Assembly: GCA_963781785.1 (NCBI GenBank)
Contig: CAWAHD010000002.1
Span: forward strand, 1,116,001 to 1,180,000
Origin: CAWAHD01 sp963781785
GTDB taxonomy: Bacteria; Planctomycetota; Planctomycetia; Isosphaerales; Isosphaeraceae
DNA length: 64,000 nt
Reading direction: 5' to 3'
This document shows, piece by piece, positions 18,460-29,359 of the stretch. The notes under the pieces were generated by a model. It searched no databases. It had not been told where the DNA came from and worked only from the letters and a program-made list of their open reading frames with translations. Both the position numbers and the translations under genes were made by a program. How positions within the stretch are numbered: the first letter of the stretch is position 1; each line of letters opens with the position of its first letter.

Positions 18460-19751
18460 TGGGCTCACGCGGCGATCGCTGGCACGCGGTCGTGGCTACG
18501 GCTTCAGCGACCTGGCGGGAGACGCCGCGGGGGGTGCCATCGCCGCCTTGGTGGCGCTCCCCTATGGCCTGGCGCTCGCACGGCTCATGGGCCTGCCGCC
18601 AGAATTCGGCCTGTTCACGTCGATCCTGACAGCGCCCGTGACGAGCGTTCTCGGCCGCAATCCGGTTCTGATCGGCGGCACGGCCAGCGCGACGGTCCCG
18701 TTCATCGCGGCGGCGGTGCGGCAGCAAGGTCCGGGCGGTGCCGCCAAGATCTGCCTGGCGGCGTCCGTCTTCATGATGATGTTCTGCGTGCTCCGCCTGG
18801 GCCGTCACGTCGCCAAGGTGCCGCATGCCGTTGTCTCGGGCTTCTCGTGCGGCGTCGGCGCCATGATGGTGATCCTTCAGCTCCACACGATGATGGGGTT
18901 CTCCGGTGCGCCGGGCACGGTGCCCGCCAGCCCTGTCTTGCAGCTCGTCCACGCATGGAAGAGCATTCCCCAATCCCGGTGGCAGCCCGTATTCCTCAGC
19001 TCGCTTGTCGTGGTCGGAGCGATTGCGGCCGCGCGGCGGTGGGCTCGGTCGCCGGCGCCGTTGATCGGCGTCGGCCTGGCTGTCGCCGCGGGGTATCTGC
19101 TGGGCTGGCATGAGCGGCAGCTCGGCGAAATATCCCTGCGCTTGCCCGCACTGGCTCGCTTTACCTGGGAGCCGGCCGATGTGACCTCGGTCTTGCCCGC
19201 GGGGTTGGGTCTGGCGATCGTCGCTTCGGTCAACATTCTGATCACGTCGAAAGTCGTCGAGCACTTCCAGGGGCGCCACCGTCCCCTGCGCAGCCGACGC
19301 CGACGGGGAGCTTGGCGCTTATGGCATCGCCAATCTCTGTGCCGGCGTCTTCGGAGTCCCCTTGAGCGTCGGCATTCCCGCCCGCAGCCTGGCCAACCTG
19401 CGCTGTGGCGGAACGACCCGGGTTGCAAACTTCCTGCACGCGGGATTCCTGATCGCGCTCGTCGGGCTCGGGGCAGGTCTGATCGCGCGAATCCCGCTGG
19501 CGGCGCTCGCGGGCGTGACCGCCTACGTGGGCCTGGGCCTCCTCGAATGGAGCACCTGGCGGCGTCTTCATCGCATGCGCCGGCTCGACGCAGCGGCGTT
19601 TCTCGCCACGGCGGCGGCCGTCATCACCACCAACGCAGTGGCCGCCGTCGCGATCGGCTGCTCCTTCTATATCATCCACCATCTCGCCGGCAAGCTCGTC
19701 ACCCTCCAGCGGCTGCCGGCTGTCAAACCCCGCGAGGCGGACCAGATCTAG
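18452..19751 (+). CDS. SulP-family anion transporter (one frameshift)
   Basis: Hydrophobic protein of about 430 residues with the SulP pattern: AALVALPYGLALARLMGLPP near the N-terminus, then EFGLFTSILTAPVTSVLG and IGGTASATVPFIAA. The frame shifts at about 19285; the second part resumes with ADADGELGAYGIANLCAGVF and VGIPARSLANLRCGGTTR, which is the expected continuation. Many membrane helices, no C-terminal STAS domain. SulP proteins carry sulfate, bicarbonate or other anions; the substrate here is unknown. Translationally coupled to the aminotransferase gene. Confidence 0.8.
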
Positions 19752-19758
19752 TCGCGAC

Positions 19759-22700
19759 TTACCGCAGCGACGCCAGGAATTCCAGCAGATCGGCGACCTG
19801 CTGCGCCGTCAGGTCCCGAAGCAGGAGCTCCGGCATCAGCGACCGCGACTGGGGGACCAACCGCTCGATCTCGCCGGTGGTGACCTTGAGGATCTTGCCC
19901 TGGGCGTCCTTGAGCACCACCAGGCGCTCGGTCTTCTCCACGGCAAGTCCGTTCAGCACCCGGCCGTCCTTGGTCTCGACAAGGTAATTCGTGTAGGCCG
20001 GCTCGATCGTTTTTGAGGGGCTCGAGGATGTGCTCGAGCAAGGCGACCTTGGTGTACTTGGACCCGATTCTGGTCAAGTCAGGCCCGATCGATTCGCCAA
20101 GGCTCCCGACCTTGTGGCAGCTCTTGCACTGAGCGGCGGTGTTCTCTGTGAAGACCGATCGTCCGCGCGCCCTATCGCCCCTCAAGCCCAGGATCGCCGC
20201 GCCGTCGATCACGTCGCCGAGCCGCTTGATCCGCTCGGCTTCGGGAATGAACCGCTCGAACAGGTCGCGCACTTCGACCGAAGGGCTGGTCCTGGCGACC
20301 GACACCGCATCATTCTTGAGTGACTTCGCAGCGGAAGCGCGATCAATCAGGTTGAGAAGCGTCAGTGCTCCGCGGGTCGTCTGCACGAGCTGACCGACGG
20401 CGGCCAATCGCTCGGCCGGAGAGAGGGAATCGAGCTGATCGAGCGCCTGTACCGCAGTGCGATCCTCAGGCCGGAGAGCCGCAGCCGCGAGGGAGGCGCC
20501 CCGGCCTTGGACGCGGGCATGCGTGCGATCCAATCGCGAATCATACGGACGGCTCGGTCGTCGACCTGGTTGGAGCCGGCCCGCGGCATGCGGCCCCCTC
20601 CCAGCTTGCACATGCGGTAATACAAAACAGAGCGCGTCGGATCGCCCGGTGCGATGATGCTCGCCCCGGCGATGTTGAAGGTCCCCTGGATCGGGCGGAC
20701 ACCGATCGTTCCGGTTGCTTCCAGCGGCATTTCATAGCCGAGTGCGATATTGGCCGTACCACCAGCATTCTGCTGGTGACAGTGAGCACAGTTCGTTTGC
20801 AGATAAGACCGTGCGCGGCGATCGAGATCGGCAGACTCATCGTAGGGATCGACGAGCCTGGGCAGCTTGTGTGGCTCCGGATTCCAGGCGAAGAGACCCA
20901 ACTCATGGAGCACCGCAAGCTGATTGGCAGCGGATCCGGTAAAGTCGTACCGCCGATTCATCTGGGGCGCGTTAAACCCGAGCGGCGAGGCCGATTGGAT
21001 GCCGAAGAGCATCGTTCTCTTCTCGACCCACGGATTGTGGCACAACAGACATTCGGCCCGGGCATGGACCCGGTATTTTTGCTCGCGACGGCCGCCCGGA
21101 CCATCGATCCAGAACGTCCGCGTGTCTCCCTGGGGGCCGGCCAGCTCGGCATCGGTCTGGTCGTCATTCCAGACGTACGAATACGGTCGCCACGCCTCGG
21201 CCTCGAGGTGGAGGATCTGGGTCTCGATAGGGCGGCGGCTCGCGGGCTTGCCCGGCTCTCGCTCGATCGAGACGGTCCGGGCCAGGACGGTTCCTTCCGG
21301 AGCTCGCCAGTTCCCCTGGCCGTCGAGTGCGACCTGTCCTGTTCCGGGAAGGGCCAGCAGCCGCTCGGCGGTCGCTCCGTCGGACCAGAGCTCGGCGCTC
21401 ACCTGGTATGGCACCACACCAGGTGCCGGCCGGTGGTCGCGGGTCGAGCTGAACAGCCCGGTCTGGCTCAAGCGGCGCGGGAAATTCTGGACGGCCGTCA
21501 CGGCCGGGTTGGGCACGAGCTGGTAGATCGCGTGGGTCCGGTCGTGATCGACCAGGAACAACTCGCCATCACGGGCCTCGCCAAACGCAACGAGGTGAAG
21601 AGGCGTCCGCGCCAGTTCCTTGTGCCAGGTGACCGTCTGATCCGTCGAGCGCAGCCCCCAGACGATCCCGGTCTGAAAATCTCCGTAAATATAGGCGCCC
21701 TGCAACCCGGAGAGACGGCTTCCGTGATAGACGTAGCCACCGGTGATCGAGGCGGCCTCCGAATGCGGGTGGGCCTTGATCGGAGGCAGGATCGGCGTGG
21801 GCCCGCGCCGACCTTCCACATGGACCGGCTGCGGGCCTTCCATCACGCTCCAGCCATAATTCCCTCCCCGCTTGACCTTGAAAACAAGCTCCCACAGCTC
21901 CCACCCGACATCGCCAACCCAGAGGTCCCCGCTCGCGCGGTCGACGCTCATCTTCCAGGGATTGCGAAAGCCGAACGACCAGATCTCGGGGCGTATGCCG
22001 GATTGGTTGACGAACGGATTGTCGTTTGGGATCGAGTACGCCTTGCCGGCACCCGGGTGATCGACGTCGATCCGGAGGATGCTCGAGAGCAAGTCGGAGC
22101 AGTCCTGGCCGGTCATCCTGGGATCGGGGGGCGATGGCCCGGCCCCATCTCCGGTGGAAATATAAAGATATCCGTCCTTGCCGAAAACGAGGCAGCCGCC
22201 GTTATGCCCCCCCGACCAGAAGTTGAGGACGACCTGCTCGGTCCTGGGATCGATCACGCTCGGGTCGGTTGGGCTCGTCTGGAACCGCGCCACCACCGAT
22301 CCGTCGGCAATGTCGTTCTTGCGCACATAGCAAACGTAAACATACCGATTTTTGTCGAAGTCCGGATGAAACGCGAGGCCATAGAGTGCGCTGAAATCGG
22401 GGTGAAGCTTGGCGACGTCGAGCGCGAGATCGGCCTTTCGGCAGCCCGGATCGTTCGGGAATGAGAAGATCCGGCCCCTCACGTCGCCCACGTAGAGCCG
22501 CGGGGACCCGGGCGGCTGGACGAGCACGACGGGAAACTCGAATTTGAGGTAGGGGAACGCCGGCGCGACCGTGTACGGAGCCGCGGGATCGGGAGTGCCC
22601 TTGAAATTCGAGCCGGTCCAGGGGACGCGGCGTTGGGCGAGTGGCGCGGGGGCCTCCAGGGCGACTGATCGCGGCGCGGCGTTCCCGTCGGCGGATCGGT

Positions 22701-23148
22701 TCGGCGGGGGCGGGCTACCCTGGGCTGATGAAAACCTGGGGTTAGTCGTCCCGGCGGGACGTGCTTGTGGGCGGCGTTTCCGTTGCGCTCGATCGAACGA
22801 CGGCGCGAGCCAAACATCCCTTTCCCCCCCTTGCGAAGGGGGGGCCAGGGGGGGTGGCACTGGGGCCTTGGACATCGGAGAACGAAGAGCGCTCGACGGC
22901 CTTGTGACTGGCGGCGCCGCGACCACCCCCCCTAACCCCCCCTTCGCAAGGGGGGGAAAAGGGCGCAACGAAATCCGGGGGAACGCGCGGCTCGCGAAAG
23001 GCCAACTTTCGATTAGCCCAGGCGTACCCTTCCGAGCCTGGGAAGCGCAAAGTCCCGCCGCGACGACCATCGTCGCTATCGACAAGAGCGCCGCTGGCCA
23101 TCGCGCCGAGATCGAACGCGTACCACTTTTCGAGCGGAGCGGGGTCAA
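19759..23148 (-). CDS. PQQ-type sugar dehydrogenase with cytochrome c motifs (two frameshifts)
   Basis: After a signal peptide (ALLSIATMVVAAGLCA) and a variable linker comes a six-bladed propeller of the glucose/sorbosone dehydrogenase type: LYVGDVRGRIFSFPN, LYGLAFHPDFDKNRYVYVCY, GGHNGGCLVFGKDGYLYIST, RPEIWSFGFRNPWKMSVD. CxxCH haem sites follow: CLLCH (near residue 700), CAHCH (near 790) and, past a frameshift at ~20490, CKSCH (near 1005). A second shift at about 20015, in an A run, leads into ETKDGRVLNGL and the C-terminus LTAQQVADLLEFLASLR. Probably a periplasmic dehydrogenase passing electrons through its own haems. The N-terminal linker contains an inserted palindrome pair (22820-22961). 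Confidence 0.8.
22820..22961. repeat. G/C-run palindrome pair in inverted orientation
   Basis: CCCCCCC-TTGCGAA-GGGGGGG at 22824-22844 and an inverted copy at 22936-22956, each with similar flanks (CCAGGGGGGTGG / CCACCCCCCCTAA). They lie inside the frame of the dehydrogenase gene, between the signal peptide and the propeller, and translate as PPLAKGGLGG and PPSQGGE. Such text is a common dispersed repeat in some bacteria; here it looks inserted without breaking the frame. Confidence 0.6.
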
Positions 23149-23155
23149 GCGATGC

Positions 23156-23719
23156 CTACTCCTTGGGCAGCACGTACAGTTGCAGGGTCCTCATGACCCA
23201 TCTGTCATTTTGCTTGATGCGCATCTGGACGAAGGGAATGATGAGGTCCTTGGCCGTGTCCGGCTGGAACCTGCCCTCGATGGTCATGACTTCGGAGGAA
23301 ATCAGCCGGGCGAATTCGACTGTGTTCTTCGACGTGGTCGGTTCCTTCGCATTCTTGAAGACGTCGCGATAGAAGGACTCGATTTCCGAGCGACCCTTCT
23401 TGGCGCTGATCTTGAACTCACCGGTGGATTTATCTTTCTCGATCAAATCGATCTGGGCGTCTTCGGTGTAGGTCGCAGCCATCGCGGTCGCGTCGTGGGT
23501 GTCAAACAGCTTCGCGCCCTTGTCGAGGTTTTCCTGTGCCAGGGTTTTGGCCTCCTTTTCGTCGGCCAGCTCGGCGCTGGCCCGAGTCACCGCGCTGTGC
23601 GCGGCAGCGAGGGCCAGGTTGGCGCGCCTCAGCTCACTGTTGGCCTTGGTCTGGACGGCCAGCACGGTCCCCGTCCCGGCAAGCACCACGGTCAGTGCAA
23701 GGATCGCCAAACTTCGCAT
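23156..23719 (-). CDS. Exported NTF2-like (SnoaL/DUF4440-type) protein
   Basis: A 187-residue protein with a signal peptide (MRSLAILALTVVLAGTGTVL) and a helical linker (LADEKEAKTLAQENLDKG). The C-terminal ~120 residues have an NTF2-like pattern: HDATAMAATYTEDAQIDLI, GRSEIESFYRDVFKNA, and a last strand DRWVMRTLQLYVLPK. Proteins of this fold are enzymes or ligand binders; no catalytic set is evident here. The upstream coiled stretch could mediate oligomerisation. Same strand as the C58 protease and dehydrogenase, but with gaps; co-transcription is possible. Confidence 0.65.
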   Translation of the reverse strand: MRSLAILALTVVLAGTGTVLAVQTKANSELRRANLALAAAHSAVTRASAELADEKEAKTLAQENLDKGAKLFDTHDATAMAATYTEDAQIDLIEKDKSTGEFKISAKKGRSEIESFYRDVFKNAKEPTTSKNTVEFARLISSEVMTIEGRFQPDTAKDLIIPFVQMRIKQNDRWVMRTLQLYVLPKE

Positions 23720-23752
23720 GGTGGTCTCTCCTCAGAGTTGCGGAATCGGCGT

Positions 23753-24427
23753 TCAAGACCCGACAAACGTCTGAATCTCGGATTGATCGATCGATTTGGC
23801 TCTATTCTTGTAGCACGGCCAGAGGCTTTCCCGCATGAACCAGATAAATTCGGCGTTGGTCGCCATCGTGTACTCGCCGTAGTTCGGGTCCATGAACCAC
23901 ACCCCGACCGAAGTGACGTAGGCGCCCACGGCATGACCACCCCAGCCGGATTTGTAGAAGCCGATGAGCTTGTACCCCTCGGTCGCGGTTACAGCGTTTG
24001 CGATCTGTTCGAAGGACGGTTTGCTCAAGGTTTGGCAGACGCCGTAGGGTACGAGCTTGCAGTTGCCGGTAATGCGACTGCGGGCCCAGTTCATATTCTC
24101 GACCCGCCCCTTCTTCGCCACATTGAAGACCTTGAGCTGTTGCTCCATGATTCTCCGGATCGTGCTGGGGACCTCTCCGGCCTTGCCGTTTTCATTCGGC
24201 GAAGATGGCGCCGCTTTCTTCGGTGGACCCAGTCAATCCCAGAAGTCCTCGGCTTTCGATTCCTTGATGATCCACATGATGGAGAGGGCCTGACAGACTC
24301 CACCCGACAGGATTGTAGCATGCTCGACGAGTTTACTTGACCCATCCCCGGCTGGAACTCGTTCGATGTTCTTCCCCCACCTGCTGTCGCGCCCTTGGTG
24401 ATACTCGTAAACATGCGAGATGGCCAT
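23753..24427 (-). CDS. C58 (YopT/AvrPphB-like) cysteine protease with in-frame TGA
   Basis: The C58 peptidase triad pattern is visible: SGGVCQALSIMWI (nucleophile Cys), then GWGGHAVGAYVT (His) and WFMDPNYGEYTM (Asp). The first motif lies in an open frame of 64 codons from the ATG at 24427. A TGA at 24235-24233 (after KAEDFWD) interrupts it, and the same frame continues with LGPPKKAAPSSPNENG to a stop at 23753. Replacing TGA by TGG gives one protein of about 224 residues. No signal peptide is seen. C58 proteases are known as injected effectors (YopT, AvrPphB) and as parts of larger toxins; its target here is unknown. The stop separates the catalytic Cys from the His and Asp. Confidence 0.65.
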
Positions 24428-24594
24428 GCGAACCTCGGTTCTAGGCCGTCGCGGCCGGCCCGATGACTTTCACGTGACGCCGTCAGTTGCGGGATCAAGT
24501 CGAACCCAACCCCGAGCTAGATTGGAACCGATCGGCAAGGTCGATTCAAGATTCTTACCTGCCCGACGCGGCAGCTTGGGCCACTGGACGTCGA

Positions 24595-25224
24595 TCAATG
24601 CCCTTCGCCGGCGGGGCCATGTCCACCACCTGTGCCCGTGTAGAGCCGCTGGGCTTCGATGTAAGCTTGGACGCCGCGCGGTACCTGATAGCGGATGCTC
24701 CGGCATTCGGCCACGCGTCGGCGGAGATCGGTCGACGCGATGCCAATCGGCGGGATCGATACGTTCCAAAGCGGATGCGCACCCGCGCCGAAGTCCGGAA
24801 GGCTCGCCGGGTCGCACTCTGCGATGCCCGACCGGTTCACCACCACAATCGTCGCCAACTGAGCGATCCGCCCCGGATCGCGCCACGACGGAAGATCGGC
24901 CAGGCTGTCGGCTCCGATCAGGAAGAACAGCTCATCGTTCGGGCACTCGCGGCGGACCGATTCCAGCGTCTCCACACTGTAATGCGGGCCCGGCCGCGTG
25001 GCCTCGATCTCCGAGACGGCAAACTGCGAATGCCCCGCCAGCGCGATCCGCGCCATCTCCAGCCGGTGAGCCACCGCCGTGCGGCCACCCAGCTTGTGCG
25101 GCGGCGCGCCAGTCACCACAAACCAAACCCTGTCCAGCCCACAAGACTCGCGGCACTGCTCGGCCAGGATCAAGTGCCCAAGATGGATCGGATCAAACGT
25201 ACCGCCAAACAGTCCCAGCCGCAT
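24595..25224 (-). CDS. nadD: Nicotinate-nucleotide adenylyltransferase
   Basis: Catalyses transfer of AMP from ATP to nicotinate mononucleotide, giving deamido-NAD in cytoplasmic NAD synthesis. The nucleotidyltransferase motif GGTFDPIHLGHL is at the N-terminus and IASTDLRRRV (the ISSTxxR motif) near the C-terminus, with FLIGADSLADLPSWRDP between. I start at the ATG at 25224 (MRLGLFGGTFDP), because the upstream 36 codons in the longer open frame are unlike the family. The length of ~209 residues is normal. Divergent from priA across about 230 bases. Confidence 0.92.
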   Translation of the reverse strand: MRLGLFGGTFDPIHLGHLILAEQCRESCGLDRVWFVVTGAPPHKLGGRTAVAHRLEMARIALAGHSQFAVSEIEATRPGPHYSVETLESVRRECPNDELFFLIGADSLADLPSWRDPGRIAQLATIVVVNRSGIAECDPASLPDFGAGAHPLWNVSIPPIGIASTDLRRRVAECRSIRYQVPRGVQAYIEAQRLYTGTGGGHGPAGEGH

Positions 25225-25457
25225 TTCCCCCAAACCCTCAATGTCGCTCGGATCCGCGACGATGCGCCTGGCCACGCCCAATGCCCCGCCAAGCCGTATC
25301 GCTGTGGACAAACGTGCAGAAATCCGTTCCAATCAAGAAAACCCGATCCGCCCGGGCCCAGAGCGTTCAGTGCCGTTTCAACCTGTCGGGTCGATGGATC
25401 TGCGCCGGCCTGGCTCGGCATGCGAGGCCCCACGAATTCCGACGATAGGTCCGATTG

Positions 25458-27921
25458 ATGAGCGTTGTCAACGGCGGAGTGGGATCTGATCCGGCAGAAC
25501 GCGACGACCAAGATCGCGAGCGAGGGAGCAGCGGGCCCGCCGGCCGGGGCGCGCCTTCACACCAGGGAAGCTGGTTCGAGGTCGCGAGCGAACCGGCGAC
25601 CCCGGGGGGTGGGTATGCCGGCGTGGTGTTCAACCGCCCGATCGAACAGGTATTGACCTATCGCGTGCCCGAGCGGCTCTGGCGCTTCATCCGGCCGGGC
25701 CAGAGGGTCCGTGTTCCGCTCGGCAGGGGCGATCGCCCCGTTGTCGGTTACTGTGTGCGGGTTGACCCCGAACCGCCCGACGCCCTCGAGTTGAAGCAGA
25801 TCAAAAACGTCGTCGAGCTGCTGGACTCCCCACCGCTCATCGACCAGAAGATGCTCGACCTGACCAGATGGCTGGCTGACTATTACGCCTGTTCGTGGGG
25901 CCAGGCGCTCGATGCCGTGGTTCCGGCTGGGGTCAAGAAGCACGCGGGCACGCGGATCGGCACCTTTCTCACTGTGCCTGAAGAGACGAAAGAGGCAATG
26001 CGGGCAGATACGATCGTGCCGCGTCTGACCGCCAAGCAGACCGCTGTGCTGGAGGTCCTGGGGCGCGGCAGCGAGCCGCTCACTGTCGCAGACGTCTGCC
26101 GGCTGGCCCGCTGCACCTCCGTCCCGATCCGGTCGCTCGAGCGTCGCGGTTTGTTGCACACGGTGCGCAAGCGGCTGCCGATCGGGCTCCTGGGCCAAAC
26201 GTCGGCCCGTGATCGATCCCCGGGACGATCGCTTCGAATCTCGTCGCCTGATCTTGCAGCCGCTCGAGACGACAGTGAGCCGGCACGGGAACTGGAGCCC
26301 TCAGCCGTGCCGCGGTCTCTGATCCTCACCGCCGAGCAGGCCGGAGCACTCGCGCAGATCGACCTGGCAATCGAACGGGGGCAGTTCGCGCCGTTTCTGA
26401 TCCACGGGGTGACCGGCAGCGGCAAGACCGAGGTCTACCTGTGCGCGATCGAGCGGGTCGTGGCGCGAGGCCAGCAGGCGATCGTGCTGGTGCCCGAGAT
26501 CAGCCTGACGCCGCAAACAATCGAGCGGTTCAGCGAGCGGTTCGGCAAGGTCGCAGTCTTGCACAGCCACTTGAGCGATGCCGAACGGCATCGCTACTGG
26601 CAGAGCATCGCCTCGGGCGAAGTCCAGGTGGTGGTCGGTGTGCGGTCGGCGATCTTCGCGCCGGCGCGCCGGCTGGGATTGATCGTGATCGACGAGGAGC
26701 ATGAAAGCACCTTCAAGCAGGAAACAACGCCCCGATACCACGCACGCGACGTGGCCGTCAAACGGCGCAGCTCGAACGGATTCCGGTGCTCTTGGGGTCG
26801 GCAACGCCGTCACTGGAATCCTGGGGGAACGCCGAGCGCGGACGATACACGCGGCTGGTGATGCCGGCCCGCGTGGGCGGCCGGCCCATGCCGGATGTCG
26901 AGCTCATCGACTTGCGCAACATCAAGACCCCGCTCGGCGGCCTGAGCGAGCCGCTCCGCCAGGCGATCCTGTCTGCGATCGAGTCCGGGGGACAGGTGAT
27001 CCTACTGCTCAACCGCCGGGGCTTTCACACGCTCGTCATCTGCCCGCGGTGCGGGCAGGTTGTCAAGTGCGAGTCGTGCGACGTGGCAGCGACGTACCAC
27101 AAGGGCAGGCATATCCTGCTGTGCCACACGTGCGACGCCGAACGCGCCTGCCCCACAGCGTGCCCCGGCTGCGGCGCACCCGCCTTGCACTACGGCGGAA
27201 TCGGCACTGAACGCCTTGAGCGCGAAATCCACGCGACCTTTCCCCACGTCGTCGCGCGGCGGATGGACTCCGACACGATGCGCGCCCGGGCAGCCACCAT
27301 CGCGTTCTCGAGGCGTTCAAGAGCGGAGAGGTCCAGATCCTGCTGGGCACACAGATGATCGCCAAGGGCCTTGACTTCCCCAACGTGACCGTGGTCGGAG
27401 TCGTCAGCGCTGACACCGCGCTCCACTTGCCTGATTTTCGTGCTTCTGAACGAACGTTTCAGCTCGTCGCGCAGGTCGCCGGACGCACCGGCAGAGGAGA
27501 AAAGCCGGGCAGGGTGATCGTGCAAACCTACTCGCCCGACCACCCGGCGATCCGCGCGGCAGCCCGGCATGACTATCATGAATTCGTGCAGAGCGAGCTG
27601 CCCGTGCGCGAACTGCATGGCGTGCCTCCCTTCGGCCGGCTCGTGCGAGTCATCGCCCGTGGGCCCGTGGAGGCGGCGGTTGCCGATTACTTGACCAGCC
27701 TCGCTGCGGCGTTTCGGTCGGCTGCCCCTCTTTCCGTGCGGATCCTGGGACCTTCTCCGGCACCTATTCTCAAGATTCGCAACCTCTATCGCTACCATCT
27801 GCGGCTGCGCTCGCCAAACTCCAGGCCGCTCCAGGCTTTGACAAAGACCGTACCGGTCGCTCACCCTCCCCCCCATGGCGTCGAAATCGCAATCGACGTC
27901 GATCCCATCACAATGTTATAG
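25458..27921 (+). CDS. priA: Primosomal replication-restart helicase PriA (two frameshifts)
   Basis: Superfamily 2 helicase that reloads the replisome at stalled forks. Seen in order: the 3'-DNA binding domain (VVFNRPIEQVLTYRVPERL), Walker A GVTGSGKTEVYL, VLVPEISLTPQT, DEEH box, then GIPVLLGSATPSLESWG-type motif, the zinc-binding cysteines (CPRCGQVVKCESC, CHTCDAERACPTACPGCG) and motif V/VI (LGTQMIAKGLDFPNV, QVAGRTGRGEKPG). The frame changes at about 26767 and 27310; adding one G to a G run at each place restores it. Joined length of about 820 residues is normal. The N-terminal ~50 residues before the first conserved block are uncertain. Confidence 0.92.
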
Positions 27922-28452
27922 AGACGGGAATGGGAAAGAGAGAAGGTGGGCAAAGGTGGCAATAGCCGTTGACCCGATCGCCATGCTGGAAATCATCGGG
28001 GATTGCAAACACCTCGGCGAAACTCGCGAGAAATCGGTAGAAAATTCCTAAAGTTCGATTTACAAGGTTGACACTTGCGGCTATCTTCTCGGCCGTTCGT
28101 TCACACCCAGGATTCGTGACGGCGGAGCTCACGGTTGAGCTCCGATCAGGTCAGGCAAGGAGGCTGGGATTGCGATCAAATCACACTTGGCCTTCGTCTC
28201 CTGATATTCAAGGTCGCGACGAATCGGGCTTGCGCTCCATCGCGGTGCCATTCCCGACTGGTGATGTGACTGCCCCCCATCCGTGTCGTTCGTCCGCCTC
28301 GCGACAAGAGCCGACCTGGGTCGCTAGAGCCGCCACAACGGCTCGAAGCAAATGGCTCAAGGGGACGACTCCACACTTCAAGTCTAGTCGAAGACGTTGC
28401 GACGTCGCGGATCGGATCGGATCGCGACTTTCCCATCGGTAATCAGGAGGAA
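27922..28452. other. Intergenic region upstream of the PEP-CTERM gene
   Basis: About 530 bases with no recognisable gene. A TTGACA at about 28067-28072 could be a -35 box, but no good -10 is found at the right spacing. The region ends with the AGGAGG site at 28445-28450. Confidence 0.35.
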
Positions 28453-29124
28453 ATGATGCGCATGACACAAGGGTGGAATAGGCTGCGAACCGCGGTCGTC
28501 GCCCTCGGACTTCTTGCCTGGTCCACGACAGGCGCCAAGGCAGATGCCATCTCGAATCTGCTGGATTACAGCACGGCGGGCTCGATCAATTACGCGACCG
28601 GAGTCACGGGCGCAAACGTGATCAGCTACGTCCCGGTCACGAACGCCTCGATTGACCCCAGCTCGAACCTGCCATTGGGTTCGTTCCAGGTCGCCGCCCT
28701 GCCGACCGGCCAGACGACGACATACGACAACACGCCGTTCAGCATCACCCTGTCCCCCACGTCTTACAACAACATCGCTCTCACGGGCAGCACTCCGGTG
28801 ATCCTCACCGGCACCCTGAATGGCTCGCTCACGGGCAGCTACCAGTCGAGCGTGAACGTCTCATTCAACCCGGTCACCGACAGTGCGTTCAAGCTCGCAG
28901 GCGCGTCCAGCACGCTCAACGTGCTCGAGAACGATCAGAAGCTGCTCGTCCCCGCATCGGCCGGTGGCACGACCACGCTCGAGGGAGTTCTCGCGACCAG
29001 CGGAACGCCCGGCGCCCTGGCTCCGATCCCCGAGCCCAGCACAATCGCCCTCTTCCTGAGCACCATCGCAGGACTGGGCCTGCGCAAATACGTCGTGGCT
29101 CGCCGCCGGCGCAGCCATTCCTGA
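28453..29124 (+). CDS. PEP-CTERM sorted exported protein
   Basis: A signal peptide (VVALGLLAWSTTGAKADA) and a beta-rich, Ser/Thr/Asn-rich passenger are followed by the C-terminal sorting signal IPEPSTIALFLSTIAGLGLRK and an Arg-rich tail. The Pro-Glu-Pro, hydrophobic helix and basic end define PEP-CTERM proteins, which an exosortase cleaves and releases or anchors outside. AGGAGG stands 2 bases before the ATG at 28453 and 5 before an in-frame ATG at 28456, which may be the better start. A strong terminator follows at 29235. The only exosortase in the window is of the E type, which normally recognises VPEID rather than PEP signals. The passenger function is unknown. Confidence 0.88.
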   Translation: MMRMTQGWNRLRTAVVALGLLAWSTTGAKADAISNLLDYSTAGSINYATGVTGANVISYVPVTNASIDPSSNLPLGSFQVAALPTGQTTTYDNTPFSITLSPTSYNNIALTGSTPVILTGTLNGSLTGSYQSSVNVSFNPVTDSAFKLAGASSTLNVLENDQKLLVPASAGGTTTLEGVLATSGTPGALAPIPEPSTIALFLSTIAGLGLRKYVVARRRRSHS

Positions 29125-29234
29125 AACCGACACGGAATTGGCGGACGCAATCCTTTTGCAAGTCGGTCGTGGTTCGACCGCCCTCCGATCCTCGGGCAGA
29201 CGTCTGAGCGTCCACTCAAATCAGTTTCGCCTGA

Positions 29235-29264
29235 CCCTCGGCGCTCGCGAGCGCCGAGGGTTTT
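29235..29264 (+). terminator. Rho-independent terminator
   Basis: CCCTCGGCGCTC and GAGCGCCGAGGG pair perfectly over 11-12 bases with a tiny loop and are followed by TTTT. It lies about 110 bases after the PEP-CTERM stop codon. The T run suits rightward transcription. Confidence 0.85.
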
Positions 29265-29359
29265 CGTGTTCGTCCTTTGTCTCTCGCGAATGGCCCCACG
29301 CTTGCGCATCGGGCTGGTGTGCGTCGCGCGCAAACAAACAGCACCGCATCGGGTCTCGA

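Noticed and set aside
17209..18468. Open frame of 419 codons on the minus strand
   Set aside because: Antisense to the aminotransferase gene, which shows all PLP-enzyme motifs.
20365..22464. Open frame of 699 codons on the plus strand
   Set aside because: It is antisense to the PQQ-type dehydrogenase, which has clear propeller and CxxCH motifs; high GC leaves long open frames opposite real genes.
24233..24235. Reassignment of TGA to Trp or selenocysteine in this organism
   Set aside because: TGA serves as a normal stop for many genes here (e.g. the small VPEMD protein, the WXG100-like gene), and no SECIS-like hairpin was evident after this TGA.
26740..27360. Programmed frameshifting in priA
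   Set aside because: No slippery heptamer with downstream structure is evident, and both shifts are repaired by one extra G in a G run; errors are simpler.
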